Counted from the stretch's first letter, positions 38,138-48,804 are shown. The stretch: DNA of 64,000 nucleotides from Bacteroidota bacterium (GCA_023387985.1 JAEWHC010000008.1:361410-425409); one strand, 5' to 3'. Notes: generated by a model not told the origin, from the letters alone. Numbers and translations: made by a program.

Positions 38138-41100
38138 TTACATGATGCTGGCAAAGCTGGCAAACATCAGGGCCGAGTTTTCCCTGGTTACCTCAGCCGG
38201 AAGTTTTTTAGCGAATTCTTCCTGCAATCTCCCTGTGCCGCGTAATGGTTCGGTGATGCCATTCAGGCTTACCTGGTTTTCTACAATATTGTAGGATCTC
38301 ACCACCACTACGAGGTAGTCAAACTTATCGGGGCCGGCCGGCAGTTTGACCTGGTCACGGCCGCCAATGCTCACGGAATCTTGCGGGGATATTTCTGTCT
38401 CTATAAACCCGGACCGGATTGGGAACAACTTGTCGTTTACCATAATTCGTGCACGAGCCTGTACGCCTTCCAGCTGCTCGAAGAAAATGAAGAGTTTTTT
38501 GGCAGCCGCAACAGTGCTCAACATAATTTCAATGGGTTGCGCAGTGGTTCCGGATCCTTCATAGCGGTTTCCTTCATAAAGCACAACAACCTGCACTTTG
38601 GTGGTTGAGGGCAATTTTTCGACACTCATGAAATAATCCTGCTGCGGGTCAAACTTCAGGTTTTTGTTGTCTATGGTTGCAAAAATTTCAACGCCATTGA
38701 CAATCGCTTCGCCGCTGCTTCTTCTCACCACAACACGCAATGGCCTTAATTCGTTCAGTTTTACCGTAAATTCAGGCGTTTGCCCATCTATCAAGATTTC
38801 AAATGCCTGTGTGCTGTAATTTTCATCGGCCACGGTATAACTAAATCTTTCGCCTTTTAAGCCTTCCAGTTTTAGAACATCGTTCACCATCACTTCTTTA
38901 TTTTCCTTGTCCACCAGTCTTAACTGCTGTACCAGGTTTCCATCCGCATTCACGAATTTAACGGTCACGGCAAATTTTTGTTCCTGGGCTTTCTTCAGGA
39001 TCACGTTTTCTGTAACTGCCGATTCTTTAACCGCAATGGTCTTTTTTACGCTGATGTATCCTTCCGCACTGAATGTCAGTTCAACCTTGGTGTTGGGCTC
39101 CAGGGACGCGGTATATTTTCCTTCGGCATCAACCTGAACCTGCTGCCCGTTAATGGTGACTATAGCGTTTATGGCACTGCCATCTTCGGCCTTAACCGTG
39201 CCATCAAGTGTTACCACTTTTTTTACATCGGGTTCAATCAGCGCGAACTGCAAGGGCCTTGCATTGGTGGACAAAGCATAGGGCAGGTAAAAATCAGCGG
39301 AGATGATGCCTTGTTCATTGTAAACTAATATATACGTTCCCCCTTTGCAAACACCAGACCCATGCGCTACGCCGGGGTGCAGCTGCAGGAAGCGCCAAAA
39401 TTTTCCTTCCACTCCCGTACCGCCCTTACGGCTTACCAATTCCGTGGCGAGTTGTTCCACTTTCACCCAGTCATCATCATACCTTATTCTCCGGATGGTA
39501 TCTAAAAGATCAGGCAGCTTGATGCCGGTCAGCAAGGTATACCTGCCCATTTCTGCATCGGTTCTCGCTGAAAAAAACACATCGGCTTTCTGCGCAATTT
39601 CCATCAGTTCCGTATTGAGTGCGGAACTGTATTTTTCAATCACAAGCTCTTCCACACTTTTTGGCAAATAACTTTCCAGCAGGCTGAGCGACACATGCAA
39701 TTGCAAAACCTGGTAAAAAATGGCGTTACTGGTATCGCTTGCGGATATCTTCTTTACTGCGGTCAGCAGGCGGCTGTAAAAAGCAGCATCGGATGAGCCT
39801 GCGAAATCCTTATCATTCCGGATATCTGCAACCAGGGATCCAACCGAGTTCAGGAAAAATATGCTCCAGTCGAATTCGAAGATCAACGGAAACCTGGGAT
39901 TGTACTGAATATCCCCAAGCCAGCTTTTGTTTTGAACAGTGGTAACTGCCGGCGCTACGGTTGCCGTAAAACTTGCTTCTGTTATTTTATTGGCCTCCAT
40001 CTTAACCGCCTTCATCGGATCTTTTTCCTCGATGGCATACCTGTAACCGGAAGTCAGGATGGAATCAACCTGGGCAAGTTCTTTTACATTGAGTGTGCCC
40101 GTTATGCCCGGAAGGTATTTGATGAGATCGGGCCGGAGATTGATATAAAACTGCTGCATGGCTTTGGTGAGGCCATTCTTGATCTTGTCATATTGTACAT
40201 TTTCAATCAGGTAGCTGCCAAGATGGTTCCGGCAAAGCGATACCTGCCGCCGCAATTCGGTACGAACAATATTATACATGCTTACCAGGTCCTCATTCAG
40301 CGGTGCGTTATCACCGGCTACAGGGCTGGTATGCTCACTTACTCCAAGCATGACCACTTCGAAGGGCAGCCCGAAGTTTTTCCGCAAATTCAGTACAGTA
40401 CTCAATGCCGCACCGGCCGCTTTGCCATGTACACCTTCAATACGGTAAAAGCTTTTTATGCCCTGGAAAACATTCGGCTGTTTGTTGTATGTGGTGGATG
40501 AAGAAGCGGGTGCGCTATCCTCGGCCAGGTGGTAGGAACTAAGCTTTCCATCCTTTTGCCGCAGTGTGGATGCAGGATCCCAAAAATCCAGCAATTCTTT
40601 GGCAAAATAATAAGGCATGGCCTGGGTGGAAAGCCGCTTCATTGACAAGGAGGGGGTAACCCTTAAGGTCATTGTTGATTCATTGGATGTGGCAATGCCG
40701 CTGGCCGCGATTTTATCCAGGCGCTGCAATAAAATGGCCAGTTTTCGCATGCTGGCCGCCTGTTCCGTTTGCGCCATACGCGAATGAAAACCATGGCGGT
40801 AAATGCTTTTTTCCGTGTTGACCTGCCATGCGAAAGCGGGGTTTTGCGTTTCAGCTTTTCCCAGCAAAACGTGCTGCGGAAATTCGTTTTCAAGCAGCGA
40901 GGGTTTTGCCCTGAGCTTTTGCGCTTCGCTCACCATTTCATCGTAAGCCTGAACATAATTCCATAGAAAATCATACATCAACTGGTATTTGCGCAAGGCA
41001 TGGCCGGTGTTGAGTGTTCCACTCTTGTCAATGTAAGCAGCAATGGCCGCAGTTGTTTTTGTTGCCGCGGCTGGAAATCCACAAAATGCACGCAGGTTGT

Positions 41101-41908
41101 CAAGCGCCGCTTCAATGGCCGGCCCCACAACGGCAATGCCTTTATAGAAATCGGCTATGCAGCGCCGGTATTCCCCTGCCAGTGTATTGTCGTTCATTCC
41201 GCTTGAGGCGCTTTTGCCGAATGCGGGTTTCAATAGCTGCAAATCGGGAAGAAATGCCCAGGGAAAAGCTTTCTGTTCCAGGAGAATTGCGGTTGCCTGT
41301 GTATTGTATTCATGTTGCAGCAAAGCCAATGCGGCATCCTGGCCGATCAGGTAAGGCTTTGCCTGCAGCAGGTATTTCTTTCCTTTTTCCTGGCAATTGT
41401 CCCCTTCACATTCTTTCAGGTCTTTCTGGATGATTTCCAAAAAAAGCATGACCACTTTTCCATTTGCGGCACTGCTGTTGAAAGGTGACCCGCCATTTTC
41501 ATTTTCCGGTACAAGTTCCAGCACATCGCCATCAAACAATGCGTTGTAAAGATCGCTGCCCGATACCGATGCGGAATAATCACTGGCAGCGCTGTCTTCC
41601 TCCGCTATAAAATGAAACGCCATTTGCTCCCCGGGTTTCAGTTCCGGCTCACGGAGTTTATTGTAAAGCACGGCATTGCCACTTTCCGGAATGAGGGAAA
41701 GTATATGTCCTGCGCTGCTCACTGCCACACCGCCTGAAATCCGTATGCCGTTGCTCTCTGATTTCACATGCAGTCCGCTCACAATACCGCAACCAACCAA
41801 CATCCTGCGGGTTTGCCGGTTCTGACTGTCGAGGTAAACCGCCAGCCAGTTCAATTCATCCTTGGTAAGCACCTGGCCAGATTCAAATTCCGGGAAAATA
41901 TTAAACAT
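38138..41908 (-). CDS. Large protein in the fibre position of the eCIS (unassigned)
   Basis: A 1256-residue protein. The N-terminus (VLTKDELNWLAVYLDSQNRQTRRMLV and GCGIVSGLHV, residues about 14-50) resembles a domain seen in other Bacteroidota injection-system loci; its name is not known to me. The middle is helical, and residues about 896-970 contain a carboxypeptidase-regulatory-like immunoglobulin fold (AEDGSAINAIVTINGQQVQV), followed by further beta sandwiches to the C-terminus. In Afp/PVC gene order the place between baseplate 12 and tape measure belongs to the tail fibre (Afp13/Pvc13). The beta-sandwich C-terminus would fit receptor binding, but no fibre family was recognised. Gaps of 11 bp on both sides show it belongs to the operon. 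Confidence 0.6.
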   Translation of the reverse strand: MFNIFPEFESGQVLTKDELNWLAVYLDSQNRQTRRMLVGCGIVSGLHVKSESNGIRISGGVAVSSAGHILSLIPESGNAVLYNKLREPELKPGEQMAFHFIAEEDSAASDYSASVSGSDLYNALFDGDVLELVPENENGGSPFNSSAANGKVVMLFLEIIQKDLKECEGDNCQEKGKKYLLQAKPYLIGQDAALALLQHEYNTQATAILLEQKAFPWAFLPDLQLLKPAFGKSASSGMNDNTLAGEYRRCIADFYKGIAVVGPAIEAALDNLRAFCGFPAAATKTTAAIAAYIDKSGTLNTGHALRKYQLMYDFLWNYVQAYDEMVSEAQKLRAKPSLLENEFPQHVLLGKAETQNPAFAWQVNTEKSIYRHGFHSRMAQTEQAASMRKLAILLQRLDKIAASGIATSNESTMTLRVTPSLSMKRLSTQAMPYYFAKELLDFWDPASTLRQKDGKLSSYHLAEDSAPASSSTTYNKQPNVFQGIKSFYRIEGVHGKAAGAALSTVLNLRKNFGLPFEVVMLGVSEHTSPVAGDNAPLNEDLVSMYNIVRTELRRQVSLCRNHLGSYLIENVQYDKIKNGLTKAMQQFYINLRPDLIKYLPGITGTLNVKELAQVDSILTSGYRYAIEEKDPMKAVKMEANKITEASFTATVAPAVTTVQNKSWLGDIQYNPRFPLIFEFDWSIFFLNSVGSLVADIRNDKDFAGSSDAAFYSRLLTAVKKISASDTSNAIFYQVLQLHVSLSLLESYLPKSVEELVIEKYSSALNTELMEIAQKADVFFSARTDAEMGRYTLLTGIKLPDLLDTIRRIRYDDDWVKVEQLATELVSRKGGTGVEGKFWRFLQLHPGVAHGSGVCKGGTYILVYNEQGIISADFYLPYALSTNARPLQFALIEPDVKKVVTLDGTVKAEDGSAINAIVTINGQQVQVDAEGKYTASLEPNTKVELTFSAEGYISVKKTIAVKESAVTENVILKKAQEQKFAVTVKFVNADGNLVQQLRLVDKENKEVMVNDVLKLEGLKGERFSYTVADENYSTQAFEILIDGQTPEFTVKLNELRPLRVVVRRSSGEAIVNGVEIFATIDNKNLKFDPQQDYFMSVEKLPSTTKVQVVVLYEGNRYEGSGTTAQPIEIMLSTVAAAKKLFIFFEQLEGVQARARIMVNDKLFPIRSGFIETEISPQDSVSIGGRDQVKLPAGPDKFDYLVVVVRSYNIVENQVSLNGITEPLRGTGRLQEEFAKKLPAEVTRENSALMFASFASIM

Positions 41909-41919
41909 AGTGCTGCATT

Positions 41920-44748
41920 TTAAAGTTCGCTAATGGTTGTTTTATTTAAGAACACACGGGTATTGTTTTCCAGTTCTTCATCATCGCAACCATGGAGGGT
42001 TGCAGGCAGGTAAACACTCCGTTGTTTTTTCATTATTTCTATCAGTTTGCCGGTTTTGTTCAACAAGGCCTGCAATAAGGCCTCAATGGAGCCGTCAACA
42101 TTTTTGTACCAATTGTATTTCGCGGCCCACCATTCATCCAGCGCGGTTTCAAAGTTTTCAAGATCTTCTTTCTTTAGCCAGCAAATACGCAGTAGCACGC
42201 CAACAGGTGCTTCACGGCGCAGCAGGCGCTCAATAAAATCACGGTATTGCATGTCCTGGTATACGTTCAACCAGGCAGGCAGCACCAGGGTTGCCGTGAA
42301 GGAAAAAGGATCGGATCCCGCACAGCCGGTGCAGTCGTTGTCGGCACAAATGCTCAACTGCGCCTGTATGCCTGCAGGCGAAATCAACTGGCTGAATCGG
42401 GGATTGCGCAATAAAATATGCTCAAGCAAAATAAAATGGCCGGCACCCACAGGCTCGTCGGGCAAGTCTGCGGCAAACAACCGTTTGCCTTCATCAGCCA
42501 ATTTGCAATTGAGCAGGCTTTCAAGCCGTTTTTCAAAACCGCTGAGCGGAGTTTCCTTAAACGTCGGGTGAAGAAAGGCTTCCACCCCTGCGCTGCGGTG
42601 CATACTTAAAAGAATGTAATTGGCCAGATAGCGTTGCTTAATGCCGTTGAGTGTTTCAAAAAATTGGTTGCGGCTGGTTTTTGTGTTATCAATGGTGGAG
42701 AAAAAATTGAAATCCAGGTCACGCAGATCTTCGGCGAAACGGGCCAGCAAAAAATCGAGGGTGGCATTGCGGTTTTCCAAAAAGACTTCCCGGCTTTCCA
42801 GTATTTGCTGCCAGCGGGTTTCCACTTTAATGCTTTCCTGCGCAAAATGAAAGTTCCGGCGCCAGGAATTCTTTTTCCGGTTTGCTTTTTCCAGTGCATC
42901 CAGGTTTGCGTCGTCTGTAGGGGCATCGTATAGCTTTTTCCAGTGGATGTCGTTCCAGGAAAGGGTGTACTTCAGGTTATCCAGGTCTTTAAGCAAGTTG
43001 GCGATCACCTGGTCGAAAAGCAGGAGATAGCCTTCGAGTTGCCGCGAATTTGCCCAATCCCTATCATCATCTTTTTCCAGGGGAAAATTCCTGCCGATTT
43101 TATAGGTAGCCGGAAATTCATCAGCAAGGGTAAAATGTTGTGCAAGGTTCCGGTAAGTGGTATTCCAGGCCGGGGACGGCACATTACCGTCCGCCCATTT
43201 GCCCGATGCCGATCGCAGGATCTGGTATTTCTGAATGGTTTCCAGAAAATGCGGCGTCAAGGGAACACCGTTTTTATAAAAGGTGAGTTTGCTTTTGCGT
43301 TTGTTGAGTTTGGGTTTATACCCGGATGGCACTTCAACAATCCATTTATTGACATTGTTTATTTTTTTGCCGGAAGCGTCCACGAGAAAAAGTTCGGCAT
43401 TTCTGCAATTTTCCAACCCGTCTGTTTCATAGATGGCATTGATAATATCCGACAGGAAAATATCCGCGTTTTCCCAATTGTCATTCCCAATTTCACCATC
43501 CGGCAAAAAACCGTGCTGCAGGCGCGGGCCTTCCAGAATTTCTTCCATGGCAAAACCTTTGGCCTTCATTTCGTCAAAGGAATAAAAGCGAATGGGCGGT
43601 GTAATGGCCTCCTCGATCTTATTGAAAATTTCCGCTTGCACCTGTTCAATATCATGCAATGGTTTTACATCGATATCGGCACAAAAGCGCAGCTCCGTTT
43701 CAGGTATGGCCGAAAGTTGCGGAAGAAAATCTTCACAAAGATTCCGGTTTCGCTTCAGTGTATCCTGTATGCCTTCATACGCGTTGGCTACAAGAATGAT
43801 CCGCTCAAATAGGGCATCATAAAAATTTTTGTCCGATAAGATATCCGACACAACCTGCCCCAAAACAGGCATTTGGGGTGTGCCGTAAAATTCGAAATAG
43901 ACATCCGGCAGGGACAGGATTTTTCCCGAGGCATCGCTGATCTCCACCGTCCAGTACCATTGCACCATTTTGCGGGTCAGCAATTTACCATCGCTGTTGT
44001 TGTACCTGTTTTTTAAAGAAGGCTGTAAACTGATGGTTATTGTATCCGCGTTATTGGTATAGGCATTCTTCAGGTTGGAAACCAGGCCCCTGTCATTGAT
44101 GATTTCCTGCCATTTTGGAATATCATAATAAACCGTACCTGAAAAATTCGTTGTAAATACTGCTTCAAATGCTTCGCCGCTGTTGAGGTTTCCATAAACC
44201 GGGCTTTCATCAAATTCCAGGCTGACGGCATAAAGTCCCTGGATAAACACCGGCCGCGCAAGAATTTCATTTCTTTTTAGCGGAGGCAGTGCGGCGGAGA
44301 TTTCGTGGGCATGAATGAGCCTGCCGTTGTCCTTGTCGAAAAAAACGGGTTCATAATCAGTGGTGATGCCGGTGGTAGTTTTTGTAACCGGCAGAATCCA
44401 CGCATTTCTTACGCCCGGCACATCCAGCAAAAGTTTCCGGTAGTCTTTGATGGTTACGGGCCGGCTTGGCAGGATCTCTTCGGGCAAATACCAGGCATGC
44501 TTCACCATGGTGCCGTTATCATCGAGCATCAGGTCGTGCATGGGAAAATTCATCCGGAAACCGGCATCTCCCAGGGCATAGCAAATCGCTTCAAGTATGG
44601 TTATGCCGGGATCATGCACATTGTGATCTGTCCAGGTGGCGGAGGTGGTTTGCCGGATATATTCCATTGCCCTCTCGCGGAGCAACTGGTAGTTTTCCGT
44701 AAAGGCCGGTAAGCTGGCTATCGTCAATATATCATCCGTTGATGCCAT
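41920..44748 (-). CDS. eCIS baseplate protein, Afp12-like
   Basis: A 942-residue baseplate component. WTDHNVHDPGITILEAICYA at about 39-58 is the characteristic sequence of the larger of the two baseplate proteins of eCIS (putative baseplate J or gp6-like). C-terminal segments (WAAKYNWYKNVDGSIEALLQ) are consistent. It should form the wedge ring around the spike together with the 44732-48145 product. Its start lies 17 bp inside the end of that gene, so the two are translationally coupled. Confidence 0.85.
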   Translation of the reverse strand: MASTDDILTIASLPAFTENYQLLRERAMEYIRQTTSATWTDHNVHDPGITILEAICYALGDAGFRMNFPMHDLMLDDNGTMVKHAWYLPEEILPSRPVTIKDYRKLLLDVPGVRNAWILPVTKTTTGITTDYEPVFFDKDNGRLIHAHEISAALPPLKRNEILARPVFIQGLYAVSLEFDESPVYGNLNSGEAFEAVFTTNFSGTVYYDIPKWQEIINDRGLVSNLKNAYTNNADTITISLQPSLKNRYNNSDGKLLTRKMVQWYWTVEISDASGKILSLPDVYFEFYGTPQMPVLGQVVSDILSDKNFYDALFERIILVANAYEGIQDTLKRNRNLCEDFLPQLSAIPETELRFCADIDVKPLHDIEQVQAEIFNKIEEAITPPIRFYSFDEMKAKGFAMEEILEGPRLQHGFLPDGEIGNDNWENADIFLSDIINAIYETDGLENCRNAELFLVDASGKKINNVNKWIVEVPSGYKPKLNKRKSKLTFYKNGVPLTPHFLETIQKYQILRSASGKWADGNVPSPAWNTTYRNLAQHFTLADEFPATYKIGRNFPLEKDDDRDWANSRQLEGYLLLFDQVIANLLKDLDNLKYTLSWNDIHWKKLYDAPTDDANLDALEKANRKKNSWRRNFHFAQESIKVETRWQQILESREVFLENRNATLDFLLARFAEDLRDLDFNFFSTIDNTKTSRNQFFETLNGIKQRYLANYILLSMHRSAGVEAFLHPTFKETPLSGFEKRLESLLNCKLADEGKRLFAADLPDEPVGAGHFILLEHILLRNPRFSQLISPAGIQAQLSICADNDCTGCAGSDPFSFTATLVLPAWLNVYQDMQYRDFIERLLRREAPVGVLLRICWLKKEDLENFETALDEWWAAKYNWYKNVDGSIEALLQALLNKTGKLIEIMKKQRSVYLPATLHGCDDEELENNTRVFLNKTTISEL

Positions 44749-47700
44749 AAGGTTTCAAAATAATGTTGTGGTCCAGGGAGGAGGCCAGTAGGTGAACAGG
44801 AGTGGAAGGGCGCAGCACATCCGAAACTTCCAGCCCATTCCGGTAAATTTTCATCGACAGGATATGGTGTACAAAATGCAATTCATCTATATGGTCAACA
44901 AGGGTTGCGAAATAGAGCAGCCTTCCAAAAGCAGGAGGAGCACTTGCTTCAAACGCCCAGGGCATCAGGAAACGGTAAATTTCTTCCCGGAGTTTTTCCT
45001 TGTAAAATGGCAGATCCAAAACATCTTCATTTACCATCACTTCCAGGTCAATGCTGATCTCATCCCAGGGCGCGTTAACCGCTTTTACTTGCAGGAAAGG
45101 CGAGCATCTTGCCTTCAGCCATTGCTCTATTTTTTCAAGCTTCGACAGGGAGAGGGCAGGCCTTGCATTTTCAATGCCGGTATGGTTAAAAAATGGAACA
45201 AGCACCAGCAAAGTCTTGCCTGGCACCGCGTTGAGTGTATGGTCGACTTCATTGAATTCGGTATGGTTGTAACTCACCGCCCGGTACACGTAGGGGAATT
45301 GCTCCACCACCAAATGCTCAACATCCCATTGCTGAACCGCTCTTGACTTATGCCGCAACCGCTCACTGCTCCGGTCAAAATAATGGGACTCAGTTTCCGG
45401 AAGCCTGCCTCCTGATGAGGGCAGGGGCTGGTTGACTTTTTTTACCTGCGTAAGTTTCGGGTAAAGTTGCTGTATCGTGTCAACGGCCACTGAGACCTTT
45501 GTTTCATCATTCGCTGCATCCAATACCCGTTCCACGCCCAGGCCATTCGCATAAATGCCATGAAAATTTGCCGCGGCTTCATAATGAAAATCGCACCGCG
45601 CCACGATCCAGTAAAGACCTTCACCCTCTATCAGTTGGGAAGAAGCGTCCGCATCTTCCGGCAGCATCAGTTTTACCAGGCCGGATTGTGTGAAATGCAG
45701 CGTGGTGTCCGTTATTTTATGTGCATCGAATTTTTTAAGATGTTCCCCACTTACATAGAACCATTCAATATGCGGGCTTTCTTTCGTCTGGCCGGCGGTT
45801 TCTTCTGCAAGGCTGAACAACAGGCTCAGCGACTGGCCGGGGAGTATGTTCTTTATGCCAATACAAAGTTCACCTCCGTATTCGTTGAAATTTTCTTTGG
45901 TGAGATCAGGCAGCAGGTAAACCTCATCCCCCGAATATATTTTTATCGCGCCTAAGGGATAAGTATAGGAAAGTGCATTGGCGAAAATCTTCGGACTTGC
46001 CTGCACTGCTTTCCGCCGCTCATTTTTCAGATATTCCTTTTGTTTGGATTTTGAATTGGTGGAGCTTTTCGCTTTCCGGTATTGCCTTTTATCTTCTTTC
46101 CAGGACCGGTCTTCAACAAAATACGCTTCTGTGGTTGCTTCTTCATAGATTGTTTCTGCATACCCGGCATTGATCTGCAGCAACTTGATCATAACGGGTA
46201 CAGGCACATCAAGCGTTGCCGTGCTTTCACCAACTGCATAGCTCATTTCGTTGGCTACATCTTCACTTAAGACCAGCTCCATCACCGGCTCGTTGATATG
46301 TTGCGTAAGGGTTTCATTGCTTTTCGCATCGCCGCTGCTGAAACCAATTTCTTCGTCATTCACATTCACCGTTACCGCTTGGGCAAGAGGCTCAGCCCAC
46401 TCAATGTTCAGCACCGCTTTATTGGTAAAAGGCAGTAACGGATGGTGTACCTTAAAAGATGCGCCCTTCCTGGAAGTCGCGCCGAAGGCAAGAAAAGCCG
46501 TACCGGCGGGGAATTCACCATAGGCGGTTTCCACATGGTGCGGCAAAAGCAGGTCACTGTCAACATGAAGATGAAGGGAGGACAATTTGGTTTGGAATGC
46601 GGCCTGGTAAAAAGCGGCATAGGCAGGATCTTTTGGAGTTCCACCGGCAGTTGGCGATAGCAGCCCAAGCCGGAGATTGGCCCCGGCCGCGGTTTTCAGT
46701 TTTATTTCCTCATTCAGCTTCGCTGATATGGAAAGGGTATTTCCTGCCAATGCGGCTTTGAATACTTCCGGCGTTATTTCTGTATTGTCTTGCAGGACCA
46801 ATGTCAGTTGCAAATAGGGAAGAATATTCCCGGGATTTGAAATGGCTGAAGCGAAGCTGATCTCCAGCCTGAACCCGAGGTCTTTCTTCGCGGCGTATTC
46901 CAGTACTTTACTATGGAACTGCAATCCGCTGTACACCTGTTCAACATTATTGAACGGAATCCAGGCGCCATTCACTTTCCATGCTTCGGCATCGGCATCG
47001 GCGGCACCGGAAAGCGAATAAATGCCTGAACTGTTGCGCAGGCGGGTGAAAGATTTTACCGATGAAATGGTGGCGGCATTCAGCACGATGTCTTCAGCAC
47101 TCTGGTAATAAACCGCTTTCCCCGCGGTATTCTTGCCGCCTTTAAAATGGGTTTGCGCGGGCAGGAACTGGCTATGGATATTTTTGGCAAGTTCGAGGTG
47201 TAAAAAAGCTTTGTCCGGCAGGGGCTTCTGCCTTTCCAGTTGCAGCACTTCCTTGTAAATAAATTCCGTTTGCTCAGCTGCCAGCCGGTTATACCGCGCA
47301 TCAAAAATGGCCATCAGCCTGCTGAAAGCGATCAGCAACCCATTGTGTGGCTGGTGACTGTTGTCTTCGGTAAACGCTTTTTGCAAAGCTTGCCCGACCT
47401 GTTGCTGAAATTGCAAAAACCGTTGCGATAATGCCCCAAAAACCTGGCGCAAAATTTCGTTCAGGGCTTTTGCCTTTTCTTCCTGGGTAGCATAGATCCC
47501 CAGTAGGTCAGGAAGCGGTGCGTTGCCCGCATTGTACAACCCGGTAAACCGGGTATTGCTGTTTTTATCGATCTTTTCGAATGCTATATGCTTATAATTT
47601 TCCAGGGCTTTTAAATCAACTGCTGAAAACAATGGTTCGAAAGCTGCGGCATAAACGGAAGCGTAGCGCAGGAAAACCGGGTGAATTTTTTCCGGTGAAA

Positions 47701-48145
47701 TAGCGCCAGCCCGGATCAAAAGATAATCCTGACCCGAAAACAACTGCCAGGTATTTTTCATTTCTTCCAGCAGCCGGTGCACCAGTTGAAACCTTTGGTA
47801 GGCGAGCTGAAGATACTCTTCTTCGGTAATGATATTGTTGTCTGAAAAACCGTTGATCAGCGGGAGCTGGTTAAAATAAGTGTTCAGTTCGTTTACCGGA
47901 ATTTGCAGGGGAGCGATCAGGGCGAAAACGCTGTCTTTTTCCAACAAGTCTGACCATCGCAGCAATCCGGGTTCTGGCTTTTGATGAAAAATGATGTCCC
48001 GTGAAAATTCCAGAAGCTGCCGCAGGTATTCCGCAGGATTTTCCGTTTTAAGTTTGAATGCCGAATTGCCCAACGGCGTGCCGGCTCCGGCTGTAGCTCC
48101 GGAAGAGTAAGGAAAGTTTGATATTTGCTGTATTGTTTTTCCCAT
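44732..48145 (-). CDS. eCIS baseplate protein, Afp11-like (baseplate J family)
   Basis: A 1137-residue baseplate component. The C-terminal about 190 residues (TLLVLVPFFNHTGIENARPALS, KARCSPFLQVKAVNAPWDEISIDLEV, LREEIYRFLMPWAF) are the baseplate J/gp47-type end found in Afp11/Pvc11. The N-terminal 700 residues contain mostly beta-rich accessory segments and a charged linker (KSSTNSKSKQKEY). Together with the neighbouring Afp12-like protein it should form the wedge. It overlaps that gene by 17 bp; only 1 bp separates it from the gp25 gene. Confidence 0.85.
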   Translation of the reverse strand: MGKTIQQISNFPYSSGATAGAGTPLGNSAFKLKTENPAEYLRQLLEFSRDIIFHQKPEPGLLRWSDLLEKDSVFALIAPLQIPVNELNTYFNQLPLINGFSDNNIITEEEYLQLAYQRFQLVHRLLEEMKNTWQLFSGQDYLLIRAGAISPEKIHPVFLRYASVYAAAFEPLFSAVDLKALENYKHIAFEKIDKNSNTRFTGLYNAGNAPLPDLLGIYATQEEKAKALNEILRQVFGALSQRFLQFQQQVGQALQKAFTEDNSHQPHNGLLIAFSRLMAIFDARYNRLAAEQTEFIYKEVLQLERQKPLPDKAFLHLELAKNIHSQFLPAQTHFKGGKNTAGKAVYYQSAEDIVLNAATISSVKSFTRLRNSSGIYSLSGAADADAEAWKVNGAWIPFNNVEQVYSGLQFHSKVLEYAAKKDLGFRLEISFASAISNPGNILPYLQLTLVLQDNTEITPEVFKAALAGNTLSISAKLNEEIKLKTAAGANLRLGLLSPTAGGTPKDPAYAAFYQAAFQTKLSSLHLHVDSDLLLPHHVETAYGEFPAGTAFLAFGATSRKGASFKVHHPLLPFTNKAVLNIEWAEPLAQAVTVNVNDEEIGFSSGDAKSNETLTQHINEPVMELVLSEDVANEMSYAVGESTATLDVPVPVMIKLLQINAGYAETIYEEATTEAYFVEDRSWKEDKRQYRKAKSSTNSKSKQKEYLKNERRKAVQASPKIFANALSYTYPLGAIKIYSGDEVYLLPDLTKENFNEYGGELCIGIKNILPGQSLSLLFSLAEETAGQTKESPHIEWFYVSGEHLKKFDAHKITDTTLHFTQSGLVKLMLPEDADASSQLIEGEGLYWIVARCDFHYEAAANFHGIYANGLGVERVLDAANDETKVSVAVDTIQQLYPKLTQVKKVNQPLPSSGGRLPETESHYFDRSSERLRHKSRAVQQWDVEHLVVEQFPYVYRAVSYNHTEFNEVDHTLNAVPGKTLLVLVPFFNHTGIENARPALSLSKLEKIEQWLKARCSPFLQVKAVNAPWDEISIDLEVMVNEDVLDLPFYKEKLREEIYRFLMPWAFEASAPPAFGRLLYFATLVDHIDELHFVHHILSMKIYRNGLEVSDVLRPSTPVHLLASSLDHNIILKPYGING

Positions 48146-48146
48146 G

Positions 48147-48539
48147 TCAGCCCAGGTAGAAGGGGAATAAAAAATTATTTTTGCGTCTTGTGCTCAACAC
48201 CATGTATTCAAGGTGCATGATGTATTTGCCCGGTTCATTTTCATCCTGGTAAAATTCAATCGACAATGGCTGGATCCGCGCTTCAAAAACCGTTATGCTT
48301 TTGGTGAGCACCAATCTCATGTACGTTATAAAATGCTCGTTGATGCTTTCAAAAAGCATACGCTTTAACGCGCTGCCAAACTCCGGTTGCATAACCCTTT
48401 CCCCAATTTCGGTGGTGAAAAGGATATACAGGCTTTGATTGATGTCATCCACATCTTCAGCCATTACCGTTGTGCCCCCTTCCGGGTCAAACTGCACCGG
48501 GAAGGCCCATCCTTTACCTGTTATTTCTTTTGCGTTCAT
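48147..48539 (-). CDS. eCIS baseplate wedge protein, gp25/GPW family (Afp9-like)
   Basis: 130 residues from the ATG at 48539 (MNAKEITGKGWAFPVQF); a TTG four codons upstream would overlap the PAAR gene and is not preferred. The gp25/GPW signature is clear: WAFPVQFDPEGGTTVMAEDV, then IGERVMQPEFGSALKRMLFE with the EFGS core. The protein links sheath initiation to the baseplate wedge. Normal length for the family. The PAAR gene ends 4 bp upstream. Confidence 0.95.
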   Translation of the reverse strand: MNAKEITGKGWAFPVQFDPEGGTTVMAEDVDDINQSLYILFTTEIGERVMQPEFGSALKRMLFESINEHFITYMRLVLTKSITVFEARIQPLSIEFYQDENEPGKYIMHLEYMVLSTRRKNNFLFPFYLG

Positions 48540-48543
48540 ATTG

Positions 48544-48804
48544 CTATCCAATGTTTACTGTAAAGGCCCCTATTATGGCCGGCGAACCGTTGGCTGCCGC
48601 ATCACCAACACGCAGTGCCGGTTTTCCGCCGATCAATACGGTTGTGCTGGCGGCGATAAAAGGTCCCGGAATATTTCCCGATGCGGGCGTACTGATATCA
48701 CCAAGGCATGCCGCGGGCATTCCCGCGATCAATACCGTGGGCACGCCGGGCCCGGTTACTACCCCGTCTGCTGTAGGATCACCTATTCTTACTGCTGGTG
48801 GCAT
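48544..48804 (-). CDS. eCIS PAAR-type spike tip (Afp10-like)
   Basis: An 86-residue PAAR-domain protein that sharpens the spike tip. PAAR-like segments: RIGDPTADGVVTGPGVPTVLIAGMPAACLGD, then GNIPGPFIAASTTVLIGGKPALRVGD, each ending with the recurrent V-x-G-D type turns. It has the length of a minimal tip without an effector extension, so tip-linked cargo is not expected here. It lies between the spike (gap 8 bp) and gp25 genes. Confidence 0.93.
   Translation of the reverse strand: MPPAVRIGDPTADGVVTGPGVPTVLIAGMPAACLGDISTPASGNIPGPFIAASTTVLIGGKPALRVGDAAANGSPAIIGAFTVNIG

Noticed and set aside
42943..43812. 289-residue plus-strand frame inside the baseplate gene
   Set aside because: Antisense to a conserved baseplate protein with codon coupling to its neighbours.
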